Below are positions 43,901-53,885 of a stretch of DNA of 64,000 nt, piece after piece. A model generated the notes under the pieces. That model saw only the letters and a list, made by a program, of their open reading frames with translations, was not told the origin of the DNA and searched no databases. Location of the stretch: assembly GCF_026914185.1 (NCBI RefSeq), contig NC_070559.1:3191001-3255000 (forward strand), in the 5' to 3' direction. How positions within the stretch are numbered: the stretch's first letter is position 1; each line of letters starts with the position of its first letter. Both the position numbers and the translations under genes were made by a program. This DNA comes from Puccinia triticina. Taxonomy: Eukaryota; Basidiomycota; Pucciniomycetes; Pucciniales; Pucciniaceae.

Positions 43901-45586
43901 GACCCAAAAAACCTGGCCAAGATTATCAATCAAATCAATCAAATTGTCGCTGGAACGCACATAGCGGTTCCAATTCAAGCCCCCGCGGTAAAAAAACGGA
44001 CAAAGGGGAGGCCATCTTTGAAAAAAGCCCGATCTACATCGACTAAACGGAACCCTTCGACCTTTGAACTAGTCGAAGCGAGCTTAAAAAAGAAGCAATC
44101 GGAGTCCAAGAAGCGGGCCTTGAAGGCTCCAGAACGAAAGTCGAAGCGAATGAAATCAACTTGTAACATTTATAAACTGTCATCCAACGAAGGGGATTCT
44201 GCTCAGGAAGGAAGCGAAAGCAACAACGGAGAAAGCAAAGAAGATAGCAAAGGAAGCACAGAAGAGAGCGAAGAAGGGAGCGAAGCAGACAGCAAAGAAG
44301 GCATCGAAGAAGAGAGCAGCAAGACTGAACCTGAGGAAACTGAGAATGATCAGAGCCAATTGGCCAATCAGTCTGGGAGAGATGGTGGAGTCTGCCCGTC
44401 TCCCGAGGTGATTTTTTTTGCTTTTTGCTCTTCGTTTGCATTTGTATGCAAGAATAGCTGATTAACATTCTCATTTTTTTCTTGGTCAGCCTTATGCTTC
44501 TCAGATCCCGCCCCAACTTCGACAGTACATCAAATCGATCTTTGATCCATCAGGCGACAGAAATTGTGGCTTTCGATGCATTGCGAAAGCTCTCGGGTAT
44601 AAAAACAATGATGGTTGGTTCCGCGTAAGGGAGGATATCTTAAAAGAGGTCGAGGCCTCCAAGGCGCTTTACTCAAAGCTACAGGGAGGCGAAACTCTAA
44701 TCAAGAAGATTATTGCGGGCCTCAAGGTGGAAAGCTTAGATTCCAAGATTGATCGCGGACAATGGCTCAACAAACTTTCTCACGGACAGATGCTTGCAAA
44801 TGCGTATGTCCGGCCAATTGTTTTTCTTTCTTTAAATTCCTCTACCTCATATCTCCCCCTCCGACTTGGCCCTGGCTTGGGAGATTCAGAGCCGATCTAC
44901 CTGCTGCACGTTAACGGCAACCATTGGGTCTTGGCTAATGTCGAGGGGGAGGATGGGGTGAAACCAATCCCACCTGTGATGAAGGCCATTAGGCATACTA
45001 CCAAAAAGGCGAAAAACTGGTACAATCACATTCAAAAGAGCCTGGACCTTTTTGCGAGCAAGGCGACTTGAAAGACTTTCTTTTTGTTTTTTCTTGTTTA
45101 TTCTTCCTTCCTTTTGTTCTTTATCTTTCTTTCCCCTGATTGTGTGGGTTTAAATGATGATTGAATGGATATTTGGATGTTAAAGTGTGCACTGAGTCCT
45201 GACCCTGCCCTATGGCTGGCTTTCTAAGTGTTGTAGTTTCTTGGAGTGCACTCCAAGAGTCCTTTTCAAATATTGGAGTGCACTCCAATGTACTCCAGTG
45301 AACATGTGGCAAGCTGGAGTGCACAGCCAGGCCTTCCTGGTGAGAAGTTGGAGTGCAAGCCTGTGCACTCCATTTTTTATTGAGTGCATCGAGCCTCACT
45401 CCAAAAAATATGTTGTTTTTGGAGTGGCGGTTTCAGTACTCCATTAAAATTGGAGTGCCAGGATGGGCACTCCAAACAATTGGAGTGAAATATCCCAGTA
45501 CTCCAAGATTTTTGGACTGCCACCTCTACACAGCCAAAAAAATGGAGTGCACGTAGTAAATTCTTGGAGTGCATTTAGGCTGCCCC
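40972..45586 (+). mobile_element. autonomous MULE (MULE-2) with OTU domain
   Basis: Ends GGGGCAGCCTAAATGCACTC, inverted at both sides, continue into long ACTCC-rich terminal repeats. The 8-bp sequence TAAATGAA flanks both ends (40964-40971 and 45587-45594). Removal rejoins PLLNE to QVPQTTSKTP in the host transposase. At 4.6 kb it encodes one spliced transposase-OTU gene. MULE-1 has the same ends. Confidence 0.92.
41421..45071 (+). CDS. MULE transposase fused to an OTU-type cysteine peptidase domain
   Basis: Exons 41421-42000, 42070-43754, 43832-44407 and 44490-45071 join in phase with GT-AG introns. The first exon is Ser/Pro-rich. Exon 2 has a FAR1/WRKY-GCM1-like DNA-binding region (CDRSGHFRGLVINKSGRKT, CPFHLKAS, NGTHNHEPSKG), then the MULE DDE core: HHIALLDSTYKTNRYDLPLL (D), KVFITDRESALQKAL (D), and the CTWHIN and RVESSHAYVKTFI (E) motifs. 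Exon 3 is basic then acidic and low-complexity (KRTKGRPSLKKARS). Exon 4 has DPSGDRNCGFRCIAKALG (Cys) and HVNGNHWVLANVEG (His), the OTU catalytic pair. The exon 2/3 junction is inferred; if unspliced, the transposase ends at 43778. It appears intact. Confidence 0.85.
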
Positions 45587-45594
45587 TAAATGAA

Positions 45595-46137
45595 CAGGTC
45601 CCTCAGACAACCTCAAAAACACCCTCCCAAAAAGATGTGACGTCTCTCATAAGTCATCAGAATTTTCAACCTCAGACGAACACATCTTATTCAGTAGCAG
45701 CCCCTCAAACCAAACAATTTGTTCAGAATCCTAGTAAATCACAGATAAAGATTAATACCAGTATTCAAGGGCTCCAAGCTCCCCCCGCGCCACTCATTCA
45801 CAGTGGGCATGATTCACATTATCCAGGTAGTCAGATGCAGCACAGCTTACTAGGAAACTACTCTCAAAATGCACCACTCCAAACTCAAAAAAGAATGGGT
45901 GCAAGCATTCCAAATTCTCCTGGTTTTAATGAATCATATTCTCCCCAAACAATTATGCAGCATTATCAAAATGCACCACTCCACACTCAAAAAAGAATGA
46001 GCGCAAGCATTGAAGATTCTCCTGGTTTAAATGGATCATATATTGAGGCTTATAGAGCCGGGCATACTCTCATGCGCCGTGCTGCGGACTTAGACCAGTT
46101 AGGTTTGAACCTAGATGATGATACTCGGCAACCCTAA
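45595..46137 (+). pseudogene. C-terminal tail of the 22507 transposase
   Basis: Continues the host frame after MULE-2 (QVPQTTSKTPSQKDVTSL). It is Gln/Ser/Asn-rich and contains two near-identical segments, QNAPLQTQKRMGASIPNSPG and QNAPLHTQKRMSASIEDSPG, ending RAADLDQLGLNLDDDTRQP before TAA. Its role is unknown; such tails are usually disordered. Confidence 0.65.
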
Positions 46138-46243
46138 GTGATTATGTAGTGATTCCCCTACCTAGATTGTAGTTGTTTTCATTCATTCTCATTTTCATCA
46201 CATTCATCATCCAACTCATTCAAACATCCCATTCACTCGGTCT

Positions 46244-46441
46244 TAGGTGTGCTTCCACCTCGCTCGTGTCCGCGCCCCCGTGTCATCCCACTCACAGCCA
46301 TTGCTGCTATAGGTGTGCTTCCACCTCGCTCGTGTCCGCGCCCCCATGTCATCCCACTCACAGCCATTGCTGCTATAGGTGTGCTTCCACCTCGCTCGTG
46401 TCCGCGCCCCCATGTCATCCCACTCACAGCCATTGCTGCTA
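46244..46441. repeat. 66-bp tandem repeat, three copies
   Basis: The unit starts TAGGTGTGCTTCCACCTCGC and is repeated exactly three times with one or two differences, with a partial fourth at 46442. It translates in several frames, but the repeated ORFs on both strands are a consequence of the array. Confidence 0.9.
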
Positions 46442-46489
46442 TAGGTTTCTCCTCCTTGTCGCCCATTATCATATTCCCCCCAATCAATT

Positions 46490-47548
46490 ATGCATATGCA
46501 GTGTATCCCTTCAAACTTAGCCACACAGTACAGCCAATCAGAAACTGCTAAGAGAAGAAAAAGCATTTCTGATTCAGTATCTGTGTTGAATCCAATATCC
46601 ATCAACCATCATTCTTTGTACAATCCATTACGTGGTCCAATCTCCAAGTCCATTGACCCCAGACTATCAGAGGTATTAACACCCAAAAATTTCTCAAATC
46701 AGCTAGTTAAAGGAGAGGAAGCAAACCAAGGAAATAATAAAATATTCAATTCCTCAACATCAACACCCAAGACTTTCTCAAGTCATAGAACACTGTCAGA
46801 CTCTTTTGATTTAGGACCAAAACCTCATCCACCTGATATGAGAGATGACTACATATGTGAAATTCCAACCCCAATCCAGCCGTGGGTGAAACAAATTTTT
46901 AATGTTAAAGGAGATGGGCACTGTGGATTCAGGTCTGTAGCATTCCTTTTGGGAAGAGGAGAAGAAGACTATATGAACATGCGGCATGAGCTATCAGAAG
47001 AGTTGAAGAACAGGAGAGTCTTCTACCAAAAAGCCAACCCTTTCTACACTGTTGAAGAACATTTAAAGATTTTGAATGTGCCGTCTCCTGAACCATGTGG
47101 AGTGGAATATTGGATGACAATGCCAGGAATGGGAAAAATTATTTCAAATACATATCAGACCCCAGTTTGTTTTTATTCGCCATAGGAAAGTACATCATTT
47201 TTCCCGGACTTTGTTCTACCAAATGACAATCAGCCAATTACATTTGCTTTGATTCCATCAAAGGCACATTTTGTTGCTATCACATTTGTAGATAAGGATC
47301 ATTTACTAGTCCCAACACCAGCTGGATATGTGGGAGAGACAATTTCAGAAGCACAATTAGCCTGGCGGCAAAAATATCAACACTACATGGCTAAGCACAC
47401 CCTAGTGTGCAAAGATGGGGGAGCTTTTGAAAAGACCATCAACACTGTGAAGAAGGAATATGATAGAGTGGTGGCAAAACGTGAATTTTTACATGGTAGA
47501 GTGGTAGAACAACGTGAATATTTGAAAAAATTGCAGAAAAAGAAATGA
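46490..47548 (+). pseudogene. OTU-like cysteine peptidase ORF next to the old transposon
   Basis: The frame contains VKGDGHCGFRSVAFLLGRGE (OTU Cys box), a helical segment MNMRHELSEELKNRRVFY, and after an in-frame TAG at 47183-47185, ALIPSKAHFVAITFVDKDHL (His box), then a Lys/Glu-rich end. The stop falls between the two catalytic boxes, so this copy would make only the Cys half. It lies 350 bases after the transposase and may be the second gene of that transposon. It is only distantly similar to the OTU domain of MULE-2. Confidence 0.7.
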
Positions 47549-47765
47549 ATGAAATGCCTGATACAGTAAGCAATCAAGACTGCGTAGTTGATTTCTTAGT
47601 TAGTCTTATTGTTTGATCTATAATTATCAAATAGGAGCAGAGTAGCCTAATAAGATAACCAAACAGTTGACAGGTGTTTTCATGAAAAAGTATATGATTG
47701 TTTTGAGAAAATATGATGTGAATCTTATAATAACAATGTTTGGAGTCCATCTGCCACATCAGTTC

Positions 47766-47849
47766 AGAGTGCCTCCTCCCCAGCTTAGAGTGCCTCCTCC
47801 CCAGCTTAGAGTGCCTTTGCCACAGCTTAGAGTGCCTCTGCCACAGCTT
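47766..47849. repeat. 21-bp tandem repeat, four copies
   Basis: AGAGTGCCTCCTCCCCAGCTT and variants (TTTGCCACAGCTT) repeated four times. It encodes a VPPPQLR-like heptad in one frame, but no gene is supported. Confidence 0.85.
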
Positions 47850-47895
47850 AAATTTGACCTCAATTGGACACTCACTAGCAGTTTTAATTCAATTA

Positions 47896-48092
47896 GGGTG
47901 TTCAAAGTTGACTTGCATAAAATCATAACACCATAAAATCATAAAATTCTAAGCTGAAAAAAATATGTTGCACCCAAGCACTCAAATTAGAGCAACATTT
48001 CTAGAATGGTACATATGAAATCATCACTTGAAAGTTTTATAATTTTATGATTTTATGCATTGAAAATTTTATGATTTCAACTTTGAACACCC
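47896..48092. mobile_element. 197-bp MITE, TTA-flanked (PIF/Harbinger-like)
   Basis: Ends GGGTGTTCAAAGTTGA and the inverse, with internal inverted CATAAAATCATAA segments. TTA on both sides (47893-47895 and 48093-48095) fits the 3-bp TWA target duplication. Confidence 0.78.
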
Positions 48093-48253
48093 TTAATATA
48101 CATAAATATATATATTACTGAGTAGTTGAAATAGAGACACAAGTAATCTAAGAGCCATTGTAGAGTGAAAAACAAGTTTCCATTCATTGGTTTATCATTA
48201 CATGGAGTAGTAGATAGAAAGGAGAAAAGTGGAAAATAAAAGCTTTGAAACAA

Positions 48254-48475
48254 CTAATTTGAGCGGCGGGGTCTTGGTGTCGGTGGAGGAGGATAGTTGG
48301 GTGTTTGGGCCCGCTTTCTGAGGGCGCTGTTTGAATCCCAGGAACTTGGGGGACCATCCAACAACACAACATCAGGGAAAACAGGATGTCTCTGTTGAAA
48401 CTCTGTCTTCTGTTTCCTACTCACTCCAAAATCCCATACATATAACACTTTCTCCCTCTTGATGATACTTGACAT
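48254..48475 (-). CDS. short ORF with LDGPPSSWDSNSA motif, copy 1
   Basis: 73 residues containing PDVVLLDGPPSSWDSNSALR, then a Pro/Arg-rich end. The same motif occurs twice in the ORF at 48796-49053. Neither is recognised. They could be exons of one gene or fragments of a repeated gene family. Confidence 0.35.
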   Translation of the reverse strand: MSSIIKREKVLYVWDFGVSRKQKTEFQQRHPVFPDVVLLDGPPSSWDSNSALRKRAQTPNYPPPPTPRPRRSN

Positions 48476-48795
48476 TATAGCCTGTTTACATCTCAGTTAT
48501 GTATGTCTGACCGACGTCTTGTAGTCATGAGCCCTGACATTATTGGCTTATCAACTCTCAGAGTGTAACTTGTCTTCCTGCGTGTGTTTTTATTCATTAT
48601 GGTGCTGTTTTTTATTCATAACCTTCTTTCATCTCACCCACATTTTGACCACATGTACTTAGTCTACTTATACCGTACTATCTACATGTGAATCAAACTC
48701 ATTGGTTCTCCTCCATCTTTTTCCGCGTCCCAAACTGAGCCGCATCTGGTGAGAGATTCATCCTCACTGCCCTTCCCTCTCTCGCGCCACGGAGC

Positions 48796-49053
48796 TCACT
48801 CTTTTTTGCTCTTTCGGTTTCCGCGGAGTAGTTGTTTCTTCAACAGTCTCGCCTGTCCTTCTGTGGGCGCGGGGGATTCCTGTAAGCTCGGCGGACCATC
48901 CAATAACACAATTGAGGGAGTCTGGTGAGCTGAGTTGGAATCCCAGGAACTTGGTGGTCCATCCAACATCACCACATTGGGCAACACAAGTTGCTTAGGC
49001 GACGAGGAGATCCCGTCGTTGTCTCTTGTCGTCTCCACCGGCGATGCCCCCAT
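48796..49053 (-). CDS. short ORF with LDGPPSSWDSNSA motif, copies 2 and 3
   Basis: 85 residues with PNVVMLDGPPSSWDSNSAHQ followed at once by a shorter repeat PSIVLLDGPPSLQESPAP and a basic end. The conserved motif at protein level between two sites suggests real coding ancestry. Function unknown. Confidence 0.35.
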   Translation of the reverse strand: MGASPVETTRDNDGISSSPKQLVLPNVVMLDGPPSSWDSNSAHQTPSIVLLDGPPSLQESPAPTEGQARLLKKQLLRGNRKSKKE

Positions 49054-49677
49054 TGCCGTGGTTTCCTCGTTGTTCAGAACGACGTGAAATCCACGGCTGC
49101 CCCTGTGCTCGTGGGCTCCACCGCGATCCCGCAGGTGGCCGTGGAATCCTCGTCATTCTTGACGTGGAAATCCCAGGCGGGTGGAGACGACGGGAAAGCT
49201 CGTCGTCTCCACGCATTTTCCACAGGAGGGTGGAGACAACGGGGGGAGCAGTGAAATCCACGTGGATTTCACAGAGCCGGTGATCCCGTCATCTCCACAA
49301 ACGCGCGGGCCAGGAAGCACCCCCGCCGTGTACATAAAATCATAAACTGCAATTTTGGCTGGGAGATGTCATTTTAAGTTTTATGCAAGCTGACATCTCC
49401 CAGCCAAGATTGGTTTTATAATTTTATGTAAATAGTGACATATGCAATTTTGAATACCATAATACTCACTTTTGGCGTGCTCCTCTGCTCCAAAGAATAA
49501 TGGATCTGAAGCTGCCCTTAGACTAGTTTATTTGAGAGAACAACTTTCTGCCGTTGAGATTTCCTTCTACCTGTCTATCTATCACAAACTTGAAACAAGA
49601 GACAACAATCCAAAAAAAATTACAAAAAAAGAGTACTGGAAGAGAAAGGATCCGATTAGATCAAAAACAAGAGGAAA
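49054..49677. other. non-coding stretch with a MITE-like hairpin
   Basis: From 49054 to 49320 the DNA is rich in inverted GTGGAATCC/GGATTTCAC motifs. At 49331-49437 ACATAAAATCATAAA faces TTTATAATTTTATGT, and inside it TTGGCTGGGAGATGTCA (49355-49371) pairs with 49391-49407 across 19 bases, a strong hairpin. The rest is the likely 3' flank of the MCM4 fragment. Confidence 0.6.
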
Positions 49678-50523
49678 TTAAGCAGGATTCAAGGAGGAAG
49701 TGCGGAAGATGACGCGTTTGTCGCGTTCGCCTGAGATCGAGATAAGGCCCTCCTCGACGAGAGCTTTGAGGACGTCGGAGAACTCGGCGGGGTCGATAGG
49801 GATCGAGGACTGGTTCGCGAGCAGCTCGAGGAGCACGGGCCAACGCACACCACGCGCCGTTTGGGCTTGGGCAGCGTCGAGAAGCTTCAGGATTTCGCGC
49901 TTCCAGTCTTCCATTAACTTCCGCTGGTGCAAGCCTTGTCCGGTTTGTAAGAGATCGAGATCTGGTAGAGCATTAAAACCAGAGATGCAGATCAGTAAAG
50001 AATGGAGCAGGGATCTGGGGAAATGGGGCAAGAGTTTGTTTACCAATCAAGCCGGTGATCAGATCAGTGGCACTTTCTTTGAGCGCCTCCCTGATGAGCC
50101 GGTTAGCCTCCTCGACATCCTCGACGTCGACGGTCTGACTGAAGCGCATCCTTGCATGGGCTTCGCCGAGTCGGACCATGCTCTCAAGCTGACGGGTGGT
50201 CGCGGTGATCCGCCGCTCGCTCGTCCGACTGTCTTCACCCGCTTTACGCATCGTCACATATGCTCGCACTAATGCGTCGCATGCCTCTTCCGTTAACACC
50301 GGATGGATGTGGTTCCGTGCAAACGAAATGTAGGCCGTTAAGGTTTGCACAGGCTTAACCCCAACAAAAAAAAAAAATCGTCGTCTCAACAAAACAGACC
50401 ATTTGACGTTTGGTAAAAATGGATGCGGATGGGTCACATACCAGAATGTCTAAGCCGCCCGTCTCTGGACGGTCTTCGAGATAGAGGGCGACGAGATGTT
50501 TGGCGAGCTTGCGATCGGAAGCC
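49678..50523 (-). pseudogene. MCM4: MCM4 C-terminal fragment, cut at a transposon junction
   Basis: Minus-strand exons 50523-50442, 50353-50044 and 49961-49678, joined by GT-AG introns, give ASDRKLAKHLVALYLEDRPE, then VQTLTAYISFARNHIHPVLT, ITATTRQLESMVRLGEAHAR, FSQTVDVEDVEEANRLIREA, and the winged-helix end with DLDLLQTGQGLHQRKLMEDW. These match the lid and C-terminal part of MCM4, a subunit of the MCM2-7 replicative helicase. All upstream domains (Walker A and B, zinc finger) are missing: at 50524 the sequence becomes the transposon repeat shared with 22507. The remaining exons show no stop, so the break may be recent or may mark an assembly join. Confidence 0.88.
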
Positions 50524-51776
50524 TTGTCTTGATATAAGCTACATGCCATGCAAAACTGCCGAGGAAATTTCAACTGAAGTCCAAAAACATCCCCCTAAAC
50601 ATTTATTTCACAGTCCATAGAGTTAAAAGCAAAAAAAATGTAACTTTCTAATAAGTCAGTAAGATTTAACACCTCTGATTTATCTCTAATACTGCGTATT
50701 TATTTTGTCCAAATAAAATCCCATACACACAGACACAAAAAATTGAGATAATAGACATCCAAAAAATATTTATATTGCTAACAACTTACTCATTCCATCA
50801 TTTAAATCAAAGTCTGTTCATTTCTATTTGGATTATTTTATTTCCTATCTGTGCCAAAAGCATCTGGAAAACCAGACATAAATCAGGATTTTTATTTCAT
50901 AAAGAAATATCCAAATGGAGGAAATAGCAGGTAAGGGCTTATTGGCTTGTTGTTATGAGGATTGGCTCTGATTCTTTGATTTGTCTCTATGGACCGGCAG
51001 GATTCACAAGGTTTGTAGATTCTCATGGGGAGGCAAGTTACCAATGTCATTACTGTCATGGCCGTAGAATGAAATCTGTCACACAGCACTTGAACTCAGC
51101 TGCACACCTGAATGCTGTCAGGCAGAATGTTCTTTTGAGCCAATTTCATCTCAGGTATGGAGGCCCTGACACCCCAATAATGCCAAAACAAATAAAAAAC
51201 AAAAAAACAAATTTTTGAAAATGATAAATCCATTTTTGAATGAATCCAAGTGCCAAATTTGCCATACAGGTACAAAAACAGCCTGTAATATTCTGATCCC
51301 TCCCCAACTTCCAATGGTTTCAGCAGTGTATTGCGTATGGAAGGCCCCCTACCCAGACATGTATGATATATCACAATCATTAGTTGTGGCTGGCCATCAT
51401 ACATATACAAACTCTCTTGTATTGCAGTATCATATATAACCCCTGTGGACGATGTTAATCCTCCCCAGAATTCATTAGAGCACCGATAAATCCAACACTG
51501 GTGTCGCTTTGGGTGTCGCCGACCCGGAGGCTCACCGGGCCGGCTGCTCAGTTCAGCAAAAAAAAAAGAGGAGATTGGAGTTGAGGAAGCTCACATACCT
51601 CAGATAGAGCCAGCCCTGGGACATTTGGCTTGGCAGTCCAAGAGGCCGACAAACAACTTGAGTCTGGCGAGCAGACTCCCCTGGGAAGATTCGAGAAGCG
51701 AGCCCGCTTTTGAAACAAACAAGGGCTTGTGGGAGCATGCTAGGGCGGGTTGAAACGCCACCAGGGCGAACCTCTG

Positions 51777-52106
51777 TGTAAGAGGCCGCTACAGAGGGGC
51801 GGGGCTCTTCACTGGGGCAGGACTCAGGGACACAGAGGCAGGGCCTCGAGCGGTTTCTAGAACCGCGGCAGGATGAATTGCTGACTCGGGAGAGATGTCA
51901 AGACGATCTCTGCGTTAGTCTAGATACATGATATAAGGGGAGAGGGAAGAAGAGGTAGGAAGGGACTGAGCTTACCTGACTCGGGAGAGATGTCAAGACA
52001 ATCTCTGCCGAGTCAGGAGGGGCGGGGGAAGAGCGAGACTATAAGCGGGATCAATATTTGGGATCCTGTGATCCTGCTTGTGACACCTCCGAAGGGGGGG
52101 GTTACA
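51777..52106. mobile_element. small solo LTR, family S, copy 1 (330 bp)
   Basis: It begins TGTAAGAGG and ends GGTTACA, flanked by CTCTG on both sides (51772-51776 and 52107-52111). It is homologous to 58187-58544. It contains a palindromic unit CTGACTCGGGAGAGAT...ATCTCTGCCGAGTCAG (51977-52017) and an almost complete direct copy of it at 51881-51914. Confidence 0.82.
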
Positions 52107-52358
52107 CTCTGGCCCACTGGGAGAGCTCTTTGCCCACGGTCAGTACACCACTCGAGCACATTTTCCCCCGCTGCGTGCTTATTGCTGATCCGTTCAATCT
52201 GGCGTCCCAGGTTGCAATGCGTTAAACACTACTGTACCATTGTCAAATCCACCTGAAGAAGCATACAACCAGCAAGATAATCCCAACCAATCTACTCTGT
52301 CATTGATTTTACGCTTCATACATTCCGTCATCCCTTGCTGCAACCACTAATCAGTACC

Positions 52359-53638
52359 ATGTACATAAACGCTTGCTCCTTTGGCAATGATTACCAAGAC
52401 ATTGTTGTCCAGATGGTTGAGAGTCGCCTCTCTGACAGCGAAATCCTCCAGTCCTTAAAGGACAACTACCAAGTGAAGATCCACCTAAGGACATTGCAAC
52501 GCCGGAAGGCAGACTGGGGTTTGATACATCATGCAGCCCAGCAAGTTGACTCTCTTGAAGAAGTTATCAGACATTACTTCAAAAACGATTTGACGTATGC
52601 CCAAATATACCACGCAATCTCTACCACACACCAATATACCCATTCCAGGCGAAACCTGGAGAGAAAGCTGAAATCAATGCAGCTCTCAAGGCGTTTGGAC
52701 GATTTGGACAGAAACTTAACAACAGTTGAGACTGCTGTATCTTGCATTATGGACCTCCATCAAACAACGGAGGGACGTAATGCTGGGTACAAAAAGATTC
52801 AACAACTACTCCAAAGACAATATGGGATCTCCCTTCACACGTAAGTCCTCTCACCAAAAACTCATGTTTCTGGCAGAAATTTTGATTCCTTTGTCACTTC
52901 ATATGGGCTAGCATGACTGTGGCACTAATCAACCGTACGTTGGACCCTGAAGGTGTAGAAAACCGAGCTAAGAGAGTTCTCAAACGGCGGGTATTCAACA
53001 CCCCCGGCCCTAACTTCATTTGGTCAGCAGATGGGCACGACAAACTCAAAAAATTTGGCATCACCCTATATGGTTTCATTGACGCTTGGAGCCGCAAAAT
53101 TTTGGGAATTTTTGTCCATGTCACAAACAATGACCCTCGCCATGTTGGGTTTTATTACCTCCAGTTAGTAAAAAAATTTGGAGGCATACCCCAGCAAACA
53201 GTAACTGATTGAGGTGCCAAAACCATTCACATGGCAGGCCATCAAATCAACTTGACAGAGCAATACAATGCTCAGTGCCACGACCCATCTCAAGCCCACC
53301 TTTTCACCAAGAGTACCCACAACCAAAAAATTGAGTGCCTCTGGTCCCAGCTAATGAAGGGCTACAACTGTGAGCTTATCAACAAGCTTTTCAAGGCAAT
53401 GGAAGAAGGGTACTACAACCCAGAAGATCTTTTGGAGCAGTAAGTGTGATTTCTGTACTAGTTATTGTTATCATTTTGGATTCCTGACATGTTGGATTAA
53501 CCCCACAGGCTCCTGTTCCTACACCTGTGGGTCCCGTTTCTACAAAACAGTCTTGACCAGTTGACCGGGGATTACAACAACTACAAACGCCGAATTGATA
53601 AGAAGAGTATTCTCCCAACTGGATGCAGTGCTGATTAG
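52359..53638 (+). pseudogene. rve-like integrase/transposase of the 51155 element
   Basis: Exons 52359-52840, 52912-53439 and 53509-53638 join in phase across GT-AG introns. The N-terminal part is helix-turn-helix-like (VESRLSDSEILQSLKDNYQV). Exon 2 has the core: FIWSADGHDKLKKFGITLYG (first Asp), FIDAWSRKILGIFVHV, IPQQTVTD (second Asp) and STHNQKIECLWSQLMKGY (Glu). A TGA at 53210-53212 follows directly after the second Asp, where most relatives have His or Phe. Exon 3 ends YNNYKRRIDKKSILPTGCSA. The nonsense codon makes this copy inactive unless read through. Confidence 0.85.
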
Positions 53639-53885
53639 CCAGGACGCCAAAGGGTGCTGGGATTGGTGTTGGAGTGGGCGTAGGGTTGGAATACAATGCG
53701 CGCGCCCGATTGATTGCTTCCTCCCTTTTGACTCTCATTGGGTCCAAAGTGGTCTGGGACGGGTTGGTAGGATTAAAAGGGACATTAGGATTGGAATCAG
53801 GTTGCTTGAATGCGGCAAGGTTGATGCAGTTTTGGCAGATTCCCGGCAGAACTGTTGGGGCGCTTCCACACTGAGTGCACTGCAT
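53391..53885 (-). CDS. zinc-ribbon-like ORF opposite the transposase
   Basis: From the ATG at 53883-53885 the minus-strand frame reads MQCTQCGSAPTVLPGICQNC, a CX2C...CX2C ribbon, then a Pro/Asn-rich segment with MRVKREEAINRARALYSNPT. It runs convergently into the last transposase exon; its end after about 53640 overlaps coding sequence and is uncertain. It may be a second protein of the transposon, possibly DNA-binding. No family was recognised. Confidence 0.45.
   Translation of the reverse strand: MQCTQCGSAPTVLPGICQNCINLAAFKQPDSNPNVPFNPTNPSQTTLDPMRVKREEAINRARALYSNPTPTPTPIPAPFGVLANQHCIQLGEYSSYQFGVCSCCNPRSTGQDCFVETGPTGVGTGACGVNPTCQESKMITITSTEITLTAPKDLLGCSTLLPLP

Larger units (their letters stand above)
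22507..47548 (+). mobile_element. old DNA transposon (Tnp2/Plavaka-like family) interrupted by five elements
   Basis: A single spliced transposase can be followed from 22904 to 46137, across five insertions whose removal restores the reading frame or the intron. The left part recurs at 50524-51154, and the shared sequence starts at TTGTCTTGATATAAGC in both copies, so that is the likely left end or an early truncation point. I found no terminal inverted repeat or right end. An OTU-like ORF follows at 46490-47548. The transposase resembles a Pucciniales family with an SPCRMCQ and a RNASIHSNRQAPGRDIA block; placing it with the CACTA/Plavaka-type enzymes is tentative. Confidence 0.7.

Noticed and set aside
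46244..46441. CRISPR-like array
   Set aside because: The 66-bp units are adjacent without spacers and the organism is eukaryotic.
46233..46605. Repetitive ORFs on both strands in the 66-bp array
   Set aside because: The unit is a multiple of three, which keeps every frame open; this is not evidence of coding.
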